From Corynebacterium sp. ACRPO (lineage in GTDB: Bacteria; Actinomycetota; Actinomycetes; Mycobacteriales; Mycobacteriaceae): DNA of 64,000 nt. Below the pieces are notes generated by a model. It was not told the DNA's origin. It saw only the letters and a program-made list of their open reading frames with translations, and made no database searches. The DNA lies in assembly GCF_022347205.1 (NCBI RefSeq), contig NZ_JAKRNE010000013.1, positions 1-64,000 on the forward strand, read 5' to 3'. A program made the position numbers and the translations under genes. Below are positions 52,966 through 62,019 of the stretch, piece after piece (positions within the stretch are counted from its first letter, which is position 1; every line of letters starts with the position of its first letter).

Positions 52966-55215
52966 GTGACCGAGAAGGAATCTACCGGCAAGTCCACTAA
53001 GGTGGCTCGCCCCAGCAAAAAGCAGGCGACAAAGAAGCGCCGCATCTGGCCGTGGGTCGTTTTGGCGTTCCTACTGGTCTTTGTAGCACTGCCCGCAGGA
53101 CTTTTTGCCTACGCATACTCGCAATACTCCGTTCCGGAGCCCAAGGACCTGGCCAATAACCAGGTCTCTACCATCTACGCGGGTGATAATCAGACCCAGC
53201 TCGCCCGCCTGGTGCCGCCGGAAGGCAACCGCACCCACGTGAAGCTGGATGAAATCCCGGAATACGTGCAGGACTCCGTGCTGGCCGCGGAGGACCGTGA
53301 CTTCTGGGATAACTCCGGCTTCTCCTTCACCGGCCTCGGCCGCGCCGTGGTGGGTAAGCTAACCGGCAATGAAGATGCTGGCGGCGGTTCCACCATTACC
53401 CAGCAGTATGTGAAAAACACGCTGGTGGGCAACGAATACTCCTACGTGCGCAAGATTCGCGAGCTCATCTACTCGGTGAAGATGACCAATGAGTGGGATA
53501 AGGAGGATATTCTCAACGCCTACCTCAACACCGTGTACTTCGGCCGCAATGCCTACGGCATCCAGGCGGCATCCAACGCCTACTTTGATAAGGACGCCAA
53601 GGACCTCACTCCGGAGGAAGGCGCCATGCTCGCTGGCCTCATTCAGTCCCCGTCCGGCCTCGACCCGCGCGTGAACCAGGAGGGCTCCGAGGACCGCTGG
53701 AACTACGTCCTTGATGGCTTGGTAGACATGGGTGACCTCACCCAGGAACAGCGTGATGGCATGGTCTTCCCAGAGACCCGCGACCCAGCTGAGTACTCCG
53801 CCTACACCGAAGCCCCAGGCGCTAATGGCCACATCAAGGATCAGGTCATCCGCGAACTGGAAGAGGTAGGCATCACCGAAAACGAGGTGTCCACCGGCGG
53901 CCTGCGCATCACCACCACCATCGATATGAATGTGCAGAACAACACCATCCAGGCAGTCGATGACCAGATGGCTCCGCTGCAAGAGGATGCGCGTGCGGCT
54001 TCCGTGACCATCGATCCGAAGACCGGTGCGGTCCGTGGATACTTTGGCGGCCACGATTCCAATGGTTGGGACTACGCCAACTCCCCGCTGCAGACCGGTT
54101 CTACTTTCAAGATCATGACCCTTGCGGCCGCCCTGCAGCAGGGCATCAGCCTGGATACCAATTACTCGTCCGCTCCGTACCAGCTGCCTGGCTCGGATGT
54201 TGTCACCAACGTGGGCGGCGGCTGCGGCGTGTGCAACCTGCGCGAGGCTACCAAGCAATCCCTGAATACCTCCTTCCTTCGCCTGCAGGAGGACCTCAAG
54301 AACGGCACGCAGGACACCGCAGATATGGCGCACGCCCTTGGCGTGGCTAAGTCCCTGCCGGGCATTGAAAAGACGCTGACGGAAAACGGCAAGCAGCCAT
54401 TCGAAGGCATTGTTCTGGGCCAGTACCAGTCCCGCCCGCTCGATATGGCCACCGCAATGTCCACCCTGGCTAACCAGGGCGTGTGGCATAACCCGCACTT
54501 TGTGCAGCGCGTAGAAAACGCTGCCGGCGAAGTGCTGTACGAGCACCCCGAAGACGAGGGCGAGCGCCGCGTATCGTCCAACGTGGCTAATAACGTCATC
54601 GAAGCCATGGAGCCGGTGGCCGCATGGTCTAATGGCGCTCTTGCCGGTGGCCGTGTTTCCGCCTCCAAGACCGGTACCACTCAGATGGGCGATACCGGCA
54701 ATAACAAGGATGCCTGGATGGTCGGTGCCACCCCGCAGCTGGCTACCGCCGTGTGGGTAGGTACCGCGGATAACACCTCCGCTATCTTCGATCAGTACGG
54801 CGGCATCATGTACGGCGCCGGCGCGCCAACCAAGATTTGGAAGGCCGTGCTGGATAACTCCCTGGCCAACTCCGAATTCCAAAACTTCCCGGCTGCCTAT
54901 CCGCTGGGATTCGGCAACATGGGCGCCGGAACGGCCGCTCCGGCCTATGACCCGAGCTGGGATAGCGGCGCTGGCGATACCCAGGACTACGAGGCCCCTG
55001 CCGAGGAAGCGGCTCCGGAAGAGGAAACCAAGCCGGCTCAGCCGGAGAAGAAGCCGGAGAGCCCGAAGCCTGCCCCGAAACCGCAACGCGGCAATGGCAA
55101 TAGCGGCAATGGTGGCAATAGCGGTAATAGCAACCAGGCACCGGCCCAGCCAGAGGCGCCGTCTTTGGATGACCTCATCGGCCCCGATAGCGACTTGGCA
55201 GACCTTCTAGGGTAG
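52966..55215 (+). CDS. Class A penicillin-binding protein (transglycosylase/transpeptidase)
   Basis: Builds and crosslinks peptidoglycan. The 749-residue protein has a basic cytoplasmic tail, a membrane anchor (about 25-47), a GT51 glycosyltransferase domain with catalytic E109 in AAEDRDFW and GGSTITQQYVKN, and a transpeptidase domain with S379-T-F-K382, S432-L-N434 and K568-T-G570. The last 90 residues are low complexity, Pro/Glu-rich and then Gly/Asn/Ser repeats. It corresponds to ponA1 (Rv0050) and to corynebacterial PBP1b/mrcB by position. The GTG start has no strong ribosome site. Confidence 0.94.
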   Translation: MTEKESTGKSTKVARPSKKQATKKRRIWPWVVLAFLLVFVALPAGLFAYAYSQYSVPEPKDLANNQVSTIYAGDNQTQLARLVPPEGNRTHVKLDEIPEYVQDSVLAAEDRDFWDNSGFSFTGLGRAVVGKLTGNEDAGGGSTITQQYVKNTLVGNEYSYVRKIRELIYSVKMTNEWDKEDILNAYLNTVYFGRNAYGIQAASNAYFDKDAKDLTPEEGAMLAGLIQSPSGLDPRVNQEGSEDRWNYVLDGLVDMGDLTQEQRDGMVFPETRDPAEYSAYTEAPGANGHIKDQVIRELEEVGITENEVSTGGLRITTTIDMNVQNNTIQAVDDQMAPLQEDARAASVTIDPKTGAVRGYFGGHDSNGWDYANSPLQTGSTFKIMTLAAALQQGISLDTNYSSAPYQLPGSDVVTNVGGGCGVCNLREATKQSLNTSFLRLQEDLKNGTQDTADMAHALGVAKSLPGIEKTLTENGKQPFEGIVLGQYQSRPLDMATAMSTLANQGVWHNPHFVQRVENAAGEVLYEHPEDEGERRVSSNVANNVIEAMEPVAAWSNGALAGGRVSASKTGTTQMGDTGNNKDAWMVGATPQLATAVWVGTADNTSAIFDQYGGIMYGAGAPTKIWKAVLDNSLANSEFQNFPAAYPLGFGNMGAGTAAPAYDPSWDSGAGDTQDYEAPAEEAAPEEETKPAQPEKKPESPKPAPKPQRGNGNSGNGGNSGNSNQAPAQPEAPSLDDLIGPDSDLADLLG

Positions 55216-55221
55216 GCGGCA

Positions 55222-56619
55222 GTGACAGCGAATCCGCACCAGCGCATTCCCGCCTCCTCAGAACCCTTGGCCCGCGGGGTAATTGAATTCCTCGGCGGGC
55301 CAAGGGGCCGTTTTGCCGGTGTACGCCGCACCCAGTGGTGGACCCCTCTGCGCGCCATAATCGCCGTCGGCTGGGTTTTCCTGGCGTGCGGATTCCTCTC
55401 GAAGGCTAATTGCGCCGGCGGCACCCGCGGTGATGACGGGGTCATTAGCCTGAATTGGGCGGGCAACCGCCAGTACACCTCTTTTTGCTATAACGACATC
55501 ATCCCGCTTTACGGTGGCCGCGGCCTCGATGAAGGCGGCTTCCCCTATGCCTATTCTTGGCAAGAGGGTGACCTGACCCGCTATATGGAGTACCCAGTCC
55601 TCGCGGGCCTTTTCCAGGGGTTGATGGGCTGGATTGCCCGCAATACGTACTCTCTGGTTGAGTGGGCCGGCATCCCGGAGGCCGGATGGTACTTCGGCCT
55701 GACCGCCTTGGTCATGGCGTGCATCTGGGTAGGCGTGCTCTACATGGTCTACCTGCTGGTGGGCAACCGCACTTGGGATACCATCCTTGTCGCCGCCAGC
55801 CCCCTTGTCATCATCCACGCCTTCAGCAACTGGGATATTCCCTCCATCGCCTTTGCCGTAGGTGCGCTCCTGGCCGCCGCGCGCAAGCGCCCTGCCGTAG
55901 CGGGTGTCCTCATCGGCCTTGGCACTTCCTTTAAGCTGTGGCCGCTCTTTCTCTTGGGGGCGTTCCTGGTCTTGGCGGTGCGCAACCGCCGCTGGCCGCA
56001 ATTTTTCTACGCCTTGCTCGCCGCGGCCGTGACCTGGATCGTGGTCAACGCTCCGGTGGCCCTGAAGTACCCGGAGGCATGGCGCGAATTTTTCCGCCTC
56101 AACCAAGAGCGCGGTGCGGAGTGGACCACCATTTACTCGGTGCTTAGCCGCAATACTGGGATTAGCTTTAGCCCTGAGTTCCTCAATACCTTCAGCCTGG
56201 TGGCGTTTTTGGCTCTCTGTGCGGCGATTGCGGTGCTGGGCCTGCGCAGCGCGCGGACGCCGCGCATGGCCGAGTTGGTTTACCTCATCGTGGCAGCCTT
56301 CTTACTGTTCAACAAGGTGTGGTCGCCCCAGTATTCGTTGTGGCTGTTGGTGCCCGCGGCCCTAGCCCTGCCACGCTGGCGTTTGGTCTTTAGCTGGGCG
56401 CTTGTCGACGCCCTCGTGTGGCCCCTACTCATGTGGCACATGCTGGGTACAGACAATAAGGGCATTCCGCACGAGCTGCTTGACGTTGCGATTGTCTCCC
56501 GCGACGCCCTCATTATCGCCATGGCTGTCCTCGTTATTCGCCAGATGTGCGGAAAGACCCCGGATAAGGTGCGCGATGCGCACGCCGACCGCGATCCTTT
56601 GGCAGGAGCATTCGCATGA
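55222..56619 (+). CDS. GT87-family membrane glycosyltransferase
   Basis: The 465-residue protein has 9-11 membrane helices and the early outer loop with DEGGFPYAYSWQEGDLTRYMEYPVL (given here in parts: EGDLTRYMEYP), the acidic region seen in polyprenyl-phosphate-mannose-dependent GT87 enzymes. It matches Rv0051 by position after the PBP gene. A role in envelope glycan assembly is likely; acceptor and donor are unknown. The start follows the PBP stop by six bases, and the stop overlaps the next start (ATGA). Confidence 0.85.
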   Translation: MTANPHQRIPASSEPLARGVIEFLGGPRGRFAGVRRTQWWTPLRAIIAVGWVFLACGFLSKANCAGGTRGDDGVISLNWAGNRQYTSFCYNDIIPLYGGRGLDEGGFPYAYSWQEGDLTRYMEYPVLAGLFQGLMGWIARNTYSLVEWAGIPEAGWYFGLTALVMACIWVGVLYMVYLLVGNRTWDTILVAASPLVIIHAFSNWDIPSIAFAVGALLAAARKRPAVAGVLIGLGTSFKLWPLFLLGAFLVLAVRNRRWPQFFYALLAAAVTWIVVNAPVALKYPEAWREFFRLNQERGAEWTTIYSVLSRNTGISFSPEFLNTFSLVAFLALCAAIAVLGLRSARTPRMAELVYLIVAAFLLFNKVWSPQYSLWLLVPAALALPRWRLVFSWALVDALVWPLLMWHMLGTDNKGIPHELLDVAIVSRDALIIAMAVLVIRQMCGKTPDKVRDAHADRDPLAGAFA

Positions 56620-56804
56620 TCGTTACCTATATCGGAATGGCATCCATCTTCTTGGGATTCCTCTGCGTGATGGGAGCCTTCTGGCTCTTCCACAATCGTG
56701 AGGATCGCCGCGGACCCATCGTGCTGGGGCTTTTGGCCATTCTTTTCCTCACCATCATTCCGGCGACGGCAGCTGTGTTTTTCGCCGCAACGACCACTGG
56801 TTAG
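56616..56804 (+). CDS. Small membrane protein, 62 aa
   Basis: Two membrane helices (about 3-24 and 36-58) are joined by a charged loop NREDRRG. The start overlaps the GT87 stop by four bases, indicating co-translation, so it may be an accessory subunit. No family is recognised. Confidence 0.7.
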   Translation: MIVTYIGMASIFLGFLCVMGAFWLFHNREDRRGPIVLGLLAILFLTIIPATAAVFFAATTTG

Positions 56805-56926
56805 ATTTCTTTTCGCCGGTCATTTGCGGTACTGTAGTGGGGTTGCTTGACGCAACGTACCCTCCTGCTGCATCCGCAAAGGTGATGCAGCCGAAAACTA
56901 CTAGACCATAGGAGGTGATGAGGTCC

Positions 56927-57217
56927 GTGCGTCACTACGAAGTCATGATCATTCTGGATCCTAATCAGGATGAGCGCACCGTAACCCCGTCCCTGGATAA
57001 GTTCCTCGAAATCGTCCGCCAGGAAGGCGGCAAGGTTGAGAACCTTGATGTATGGGGCAAGCGTCGTCTTGCATACCCCATCAACAAGAAGGAAGAGGGC
57101 ATTTATGCCGTCGTCAACCTGGAGTGCGAGCACACTTCGGTTGCCGAGCTCGACCGCCGTCTGAACCTGAACGACACCATCCTGCGTACCAAGGTTCTGC
57201 GCACCGACAGCAAGTAA
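56927..57217 (+). CDS. rpsF: 30S ribosomal protein S6
   Basis: The 96-residue product starts (GTG)[15 protein letters not shown] and contains [20 protein letters not shown], the S6 signature. The GTG at 56927 is preferred to in-frame starts at 56915 and 56918, which lie on the AGGAGG ribosome site itself. First gene of rpsF-ssb-rplI. Confidence 0.96.
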   Translation: MRHYEVMIILDPNQDERTVTPSLDKFLEIVRQEGGKVENLDVWGKRRLAYPINKKEEGIYAVVNLECEHTSVAELDRRLNLNDTILRTKVLRTDSK

Positions 57218-57266
57218 CGGATACTGGGATCAAGCACAATCCACGTAACCGATAAGGAGTAAAGAC

Positions 57267-57812
57267 ATGGCACAGGGAGATACCAATATCACGGTGGTAG
57301 GCAACATCGTTGCTGACCCCGAGCTGCGCTTCACCCCGGCGGGTGCGGCAGTAGCTAACTTCCGCGTCGCCTCCACCCCTCGTCGCTATAACTCGCAGAC
57401 GAACCAGTGGGAAGACGGCGAAGCTATGTTCCTGACCTGCAACGTATGGCGTCAGGCAGCGGAAAACGTTGCCGAGACCATGTCCAAGGGCATGCGCGTC
57501 ATCGTTACCGGCCGCTTGAAGCAGCGTTCCTTCCAGACCCGTGAGGGCGATAACCGCACCGTATTCGAGATTGACGTCGACGAAGTCGGTCCGTCTCTGC
57601 GCTACGCCACCGCTCAGGTAAACCGCAATCCGCGTGAGGGCGGCAATAACTTTGGCGGCGGCCAGCAGCGCTCGAATAACAATAATCAGGGCGGTTTTGG
57701 AGGCGGCCAGCAACAGCAGCCGCAGCAGAACCAGGCTCCTTCTGAGGATCCGTGGAACTCCGCACCACCTGCAGGTGGTTTCGGAGGCGCTGATTCTGAA
57801 CCTCCGTTCTAA
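57267..57812 (+). CDS. ssb: Single-stranded DNA-binding protein
   Basis: The 181-residue protein has an OB fold (1-110, starting [20 protein letters not shown]), a Gly/Asn/Gln-rich flexible linker and the acidic tip DSEPPF that recruits partner proteins. A good AAGGAG site precedes the ATG. Standard position between rpsF and rplI. Confidence 0.96.
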   Translation: MAQGDTNITVVGNIVADPELRFTPAGAAVANFRVASTPRRYNSQTNQWEDGEAMFLTCNVWRQAAENVAETMSKGMRVIVTGRLKQRSFQTREGDNRTVFEIDVDEVGPSLRYATAQVNRNPREGGNNFGGGQQRSNNNNQGGFGGGQQQQPQQNQAPSEDPWNSAPPAGGFGGADSEPPF

Positions 57813-57860
57813 GTCTGTCACCCGCAACTATTCAACTAACTCAATTGAAAGGCAGGGATC

Positions 57861-58313
57861 ATGAAGCTGATCCTCACCGCTGCCGTTGAGAACCTCGGCG
57901 CCGCTGGCGAAATTGTTGAGGTTAAGGACGGCTACGGACGTAACTACCTGCTTCCTCGCGGCCTGGCCATCGTGGCTACCCGCGGCGCAGAGAAGCAGAT
58001 TGAGGGCATCAAGCGCGCCCAGGAAGCTCGCGAGATTCGCGACCTGGATCACGCACGTGAGGTCCGCAACCAGCTCGAGCAGCTGACGGATGTCAAGGTA
58101 GAGGTTAAGACCTCCGAATCCGGTAAGCTCTTCGGTTCCGTTCAAGCAGAAGACATTGTCAACGCCGTCTCTAAGGCTGGTGGCCCTAAGCTGGATAAGC
58201 GCATCGTTGTGCTTCCTAAGGGCCTGGTCAAGAAGACCGGCAACTACCAGGTCGAGCTGAAGCTGCACGCTGATGTTATCGGCAAGGTGAACTTCTCGGT
58301 CGTTGCTGCCTAA
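57861..58313 (+). CDS. rplI: 50S ribosomal protein L9
   Basis: The 150-residue product starts [20 protein letters not shown] and has [13 protein letters not shown], the L9 signature. AAAGGCAGGG precedes the ATG. Last gene of the operon, followed by a strong hairpin. Confidence 0.97.
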   Translation: MKLILTAAVENLGAAGEIVEVKDGYGRNYLLPRGLAIVATRGAEKQIEGIKRAQEAREIRDLDHAREVRNQLEQLTDVKVEVKTSESGKLFGSVQAEDIVNAVSKAGGPKLDKRIVVLPKGLVKKTGNYQVELKLHADVIGKVNFSVVAA

Positions 58314-58362
58314 CTAGGCGCACGACGGTCCAAATAAGACCCAAAGACAACAGCAACGCTTT

Positions 58363-58407
58363 AGGCCTCAAGTTCCTGCTATGTGAGGTGGCAGGAACTT
58401 GGGGCCT
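58363..58407 (+). terminator. Terminator after rplI
   Basis: A 17-bp stem (AGGCCTCAAGTTCCTGC with its partner, one G-U and one near-centre mismatch) has an 11-base loop and is followed by TTTAGCGCGTTTT. Confidence 0.82.
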
Positions 58408-58427
58408 TTAGCGCGTTTTAACCGGCC

Positions 58428-58686
58428 TGTGGATAACTGTGGAATTTTGTGGATAACTCTTTGGCGATTTAACTCTATGTTTACGCGGAGGCCTCTTTAT
58501 TAACCCGCAGGTCAGGCCGCTTATCCACGAAGGGTGTGCGTATTTTCACACCGAGAAAAACATGCTCTGAGCTGGGAGTTTGATTTGTGCAGGTCATGGG
58601 CTTTTGGAGTTATCCACAGGCTTATGCAGGGCAAATATGGGCGAAGGCTACCGCGACCTGCGATTTTCACAGCACCCTGTGGATAA
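58428..58686. promoter_or_regulatory. Cluster of DnaA boxes upstream of dnaB
   Basis: Four perfect copies of the DnaA box TTATCCACA occur: 58428-58436 and 58448-58456 (minus orientation, 20 bases apart), 58610-58618 (plus) and 58678-58686 (minus). A fifth, TTATCCACG (58521-58529, plus), has one mismatch. The stretch otherwise has no gene, and no AT-rich unwinding element is obvious. DnaA control of dnaB, titration of DnaA, or a regulatory origin-proximal locus are all possible. Confidence 0.85.
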
Positions 58687-58723
58687 CTGTGGAAGTTATG
58701 CCCAGGGGGTGGTGTCCGAGCAC

Positions 58724-58734
58724 TAGACTACACT
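58724..58734 (+). promoter_or_regulatory. Candidate dnaB -10 region
   Basis: Overlapping TAGACT (58724-58729) and TACACT (58729-58734) lie 50-60 bases before the dnaB start and about 40 bases after the last DnaA box, so DnaA bound there could affect initiation. Confidence 0.45.
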
Positions 58735-58783
58735 GAGATTCCGATACGCTCGGATGCTCAAATAGCCACAAGGGGGAGAAGTC

Positions 58784-60214
58784 ATGACCAACGCCAGCTT
58801 TGATGATGAACACCTGCCGCCGGAGCCGCCGCCGGAGGAGGAACCGGCTCCGCGCCGTCGCTATCAGCAGGAAGAGCCAAAGCGCTATGGCGAATTCCGC
58901 CAACCCCCCGCAGACCGCGAAGCGGAGCAGGGTGTTCTGGGTGCCATGCTGCTCAGTCCCCATACGGTGATGGAAGTCATTGAGGAGCTGGAGCCGGAGG
59001 ATTTCTACTATCCGGCGCACACGTTGATTTACCGCGCCATGCTGGATCTATACTCCGAGGGCAAGGACGTCGACGCCGTCATTTTGGCCTCCCAGCTCGA
59101 CCGCTTTAATAACCTCGAGCGCGTTGGCGGCGCCCCCTATCTCCACACGCTGCTCGCCACGGTGCCCACGGCTGCGAACGCTCGCTACTACGCCGAAATC
59201 GTCGCGGAAAAGGCAGTGCTGCGCAAGCTTGTTGATGCCGGTACTCGCGTAGTACAGCTCGGATTTTCCGGCACCGAAGATGCAGAGATCGAGTCCGTGC
59301 TGGACCGTGCGCAGCAGGAAGTTTTCGCCGTCGCCCAGCGCAAGACAGCAGAAGATTACCGAGTCCTGGGGGACCTTATTGACCCCACCATTGATGAGCT
59401 CGCCGCCCTGCAGCAAGCCGGCGGTGTGGAGCTAGGGGTGCCTACAGGCTTCATCGACCTCGATAAGTTGACCAACGGCCTTCACGCGGGCCAGATGGTC
59501 ATCGTTGCTGCTCGCCCTGGTGTGGGTAAATCGACCCTGGCCATGGACTTTATGCGCTCCTGCTCCTTGCAGCACGGTAAGTCTTCGGTGATCTTCTCCC
59601 TCGAGATGTCAGCTTCTGAGATTGTTATGCGCCTGCTCTCGGCGGAGTCAGAGGTAAAGCTGGCCGATATGCGCGGTGGCCGAGTTTCCACCGAGGACTG
59701 GGCAAAGATCGATGAGACCCTCAACCGAGTGCAAGACGCCCCACTCTTCATTGATGACTCACCGAACCTCACGATGATGGAAATTCGGTCCAAGGCCCGC
59801 CGCCTCAAGCAGCAGCACGGTTTGGATCTCATTGTCTTGGACTACCTGCAGCTGATGTCTTCGGGTAAAAAGGTCGAGTCCCGCCAGCAGGAGGTCTCTG
59901 AGTTCTCCCGTCAGCTAAAGCTCTTGGCCAAGGAGCTGGAGGTACCTCTTATCGCGATCTCGCAGCTGAACCGTGGACCTGAGGCGCGTACGGATAAAAA
60001 GCCGCAGCTTGCGGACCTCCGTGAGTCCGGTTCGCTGGAGCAGGACGCCGATATGGTCATGCTGCTCTACCGCCCCGACTCCCAGGACCGCGATAATGAG
60101 CGCGCTGGCGAGGCGGATATTATCCTAGCCAAGCACCGTGGCGGACCGATCGATACCGTGCAGGTGGCCCACCAGCTGCACTACTCCAAGTTCGTCAATA
60201 TGGCGCACGGATAA
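58784..60214 (+). CDS. dnaB: Replicative DNA helicase DnaB
   Basis: The 476-residue hexameric helicase has the N-terminal domain (after an acidic, Pro-rich head; AEQGVLGAMLLSPHT), the RecA-like core with Walker A ARPGVGKSTLA (about residue 243), Walker B LDLIVLDYLQLM and the SQLNRGPE and RESGSLEQDAD motifs. No intein interrupts it, unlike in some mycobacteria. GGGGGAG precedes the ATG. Confidence 0.97.
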   Translation: MTNASFDDEHLPPEPPPEEEPAPRRRYQQEEPKRYGEFRQPPADREAEQGVLGAMLLSPHTVMEVIEELEPEDFYYPAHTLIYRAMLDLYSEGKDVDAVILASQLDRFNNLERVGGAPYLHTLLATVPTAANARYYAEIVAEKAVLRKLVDAGTRVVQLGFSGTEDAEIESVLDRAQQEVFAVAQRKTAEDYRVLGDLIDPTIDELAALQQAGGVELGVPTGFIDLDKLTNGLHAGQMVIVAARPGVGKSTLAMDFMRSCSLQHGKSSVIFSLEMSASEIVMRLLSAESEVKLADMRGGRVSTEDWAKIDETLNRVQDAPLFIDDSPNLTMMEIRSKARRLKQQHGLDLIVLDYLQLMSSGKKVESRQQEVSEFSRQLKLLAKELEVPLIAISQLNRGPEARTDKKPQLADLRESGSLEQDADMVMLLYRPDSQDRDNERAGEADIILAKHRGGPIDTVQVAHQLHYSKFVNMAHG

Positions 60215-60215
60215 A

Positions 60216-60719
60216 TTACAGGTCTACCACCGCGTTGGGATCTCCCAATCGTGGGCCAAGGATGACCAACACCAAGAAAACCGCAGCTGCGGCAAGCGCC
60301 AGCCACCGCCATACGGGGAAAAGGCGTTCGCCGCAGAGACGGGCGAACGCCGCGCCGATGAGAGCGCCCAGGGTATTGAAGAGAAGATCATCAATATCGG
60401 TGCGCCCTAGGGCGAAAACATACTGGCACACCTCTAGTACAAGGCTGAGGCCAAATCCCCACGCAGCTGTCTTCTTAACGGAGCGGCAGAGGCTAAAGAC
60501 CAGCATGCCGAAGGGGATGAAGAATGCGGTATTGCCCGCGTACTCAAATAGCGGGCCAAACCAGCTGCCGCCGGAAAATTCATCCAGTGGTATCCAGCGC
60601 AGTTCTCGCGCACGCTGGTTTTCCGGCTTCCACAAATAGCCGATTTGGTAGAAAGGTTTGAGCGTGGTCAATGCGACCATAACGGCCGTCCACGCGGCGA
60701 GGGAGAGCCTATTGAGCAA
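60216..60719 (-). CDS. VanZ-like membrane protein (second copy of the family)
   Basis: The 167-residue protein has four membrane helices and the VanZ motifs AGNTAFFIPFGMLVF, LSLVLEVCQYVFALG and TDIDDLLFNTLGALIG. It overlaps the downstream end of the MFS gene by 11 bases on the same strand and converges on dnaB. Similarity to the other VanZ-like protein of this window is limited to the motifs. Confidence 0.85.
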   Translation of the reverse strand: MLNRLSLAAWTAVMVALTTLKPFYQIGYLWKPENQRARELRWIPLDEFSGGSWFGPLFEYAGNTAFFIPFGMLVFSLCRSVKKTAAWGFGLSLVLEVCQYVFALGRTDIDDLLFNTLGALIGAAFARLCGERLFPVWRWLALAAAAVFLVLVILGPRLGDPNAVVDL

Positions 60720-62010
60720 GCGCTATTCCTTTCTGCTCGGGCAGACTGAAGGCGGCGGCAGCCGCAATGGCAAACGCTGCGGCGAATACAACGAATAACC
60801 AGGCAGTCCCACCCGCAGCAAGCAGTGGTGGAACGATGAGTGGCGCCACAATAGAGGCTAGCCTACCGAAGCCTGCCGCCGCTCCGGTACCACGTCCTCG
60901 CAATGAAGTGGGATATAGCTCTGGGCCGATGGCATAGAGGGCTCCCCAAGCGCCGAGGTTGAAGAAGGAGAGCAGACAACCAGCCAGGATGATCAACGCT
61001 TCCGTAGCTGCTGCTCCATATAAGCCGGCCGCTGCTGCCGAGCCAAGCAGGAATACCGCGAGGGTTACCCGCCTGCCCCAGAGCTCGATAAGCCAAGCTG
61101 CCACCGCGTAGCCAGGCAGCTGGGCAAGGGTGATGATGAGGGTAAAACTAAAGGACTTCACTAGGGAGAAACCGTCGGCTACTAGCAGCGAGGGAATCCA
61201 GATGAAGGCGCCATAGTAGGAGAGGTTTACACAGAACCAAATGGTCCATAACGCTGCGGTCCGCCTTCGTAGCCGCGGACTCCAAATAGATGCTGCGGGG
61301 GAAGGCGTGGGGTCTGGGAGGGCATCGTCCAGCGGGCGATCTTCCGCCGCGGCTTCGAAACTGGCAACGATAGCTTCAGCCTCATCATGGCGGCCCTTGG
61401 ATTCAAGAAAGCGCACAGATTCTGGTAGACCGCGGCGAACATAGATTGAATACGCGGCTGGCAGCATGCCAAGGGCCAGGGCCCAGCGCCATCCGGATTC
61501 ACCCGTGCTCACTACGAAAGTGCCGATGATGGCCGCAAGGATCCATCCCAATGCCCAGAATGCCTCGAGAATGACTACCATCCTTCCACGGACCCGTCGA
61601 GGCGCAAATTCGGATATGAGCGTGGAGGCAACTGGTAGCTCGGCTCCGAGGCCCAGCCCGACGATGAATCGGAAGAAGATGAGAACCGTAAGTCCCCCAG
61701 CTAGCGCGGAAGCCCCTGTTGCCAAACCGTAGATAAGCAAGGTGAGAGAAAAGACATTGCGGCGGCCGAATTTATCTGCCAGCAATCCGCCAAAGGTTGC
61801 ACCGAGCGCCATGCCAAGGAATCCCGCCGAGGCTAACCAAGAGGTCTGGCTAGGACCTAGATCCCAGTGAACGGCAAGGGCGGCCATGATGAAGGAGATT
61901 AGCCCTACATCCATGGCATCAAGCGCCCATCCAAGGCCAGAACCTAGGAGTAGGCGCTTGTGCTTAGAGGTGACGGGAAGGCGATCGAGACGTTCGGTGC
62001 GGCTGAGCAT
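60709..62010 (-). CDS. MFS transporter, NiaP/aromatic-acid symporter-like
   Basis: The 433-residue protein has 12 membrane segments. GWALDAMDVGLISFIMA and GGLLADKFGRRNVF, with RFIVGLGLGAELPVAST, are typical of the sugar-porter-like group that includes NiaP (nicotinate) and aromatic acid:H+ symporters. The D in helix 1 (LDAMD) is conserved in that group. The substrate is undetermined. It follows the P-ATPase gene by nine bases on the same strand and overlaps the VanZ-like gene, so the three may form one transcript. Confidence 0.85.
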   Translation of the reverse strand: MLSRTERLDRLPVTSKHKRLLLGSGLGWALDAMDVGLISFIMAALAVHWDLGPSQTSWLASAGFLGMALGATFGGLLADKFGRRNVFSLTLLIYGLATGASALAGGLTVLIFFRFIVGLGLGAELPVASTLISEFAPRRVRGRMVVILEAFWALGWILAAIIGTFVVSTGESGWRWALALGMLPAAYSIYVRRGLPESVRFLESKGRHDEAEAIVASFEAAAEDRPLDDALPDPTPSPAASIWSPRLRRRTAALWTIWFCVNLSYYGAFIWIPSLLVADGFSLVKSFSFTLIITLAQLPGYAVAAWLIELWGRRVTLAVFLLGSAAAAGLYGAAATEALIILAGCLLSFFNLGAWGALYAIGPELYPTSLRGRGTGAAAGFGRLASIVAPLIVPPLLAAGGTAWLFVVFAAAFAIAAAAAFSLPEQKGIALAQ

Positions 62011-62019
62011 GCGATAATA

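Noticed and set aside
53359-55086. Long open frame (575 codons) on the minus strand
   Set aside because: It mirrors the class A PBP gene, whose catalytic motifs are all present on the plus strand.
58428-58686. The DnaA-box cluster as the chromosomal origin itself
   Set aside because: dnaA and dnaN are absent and there is no evident AT-rich unwinding element, so a regulatory role is favoured over oriC.
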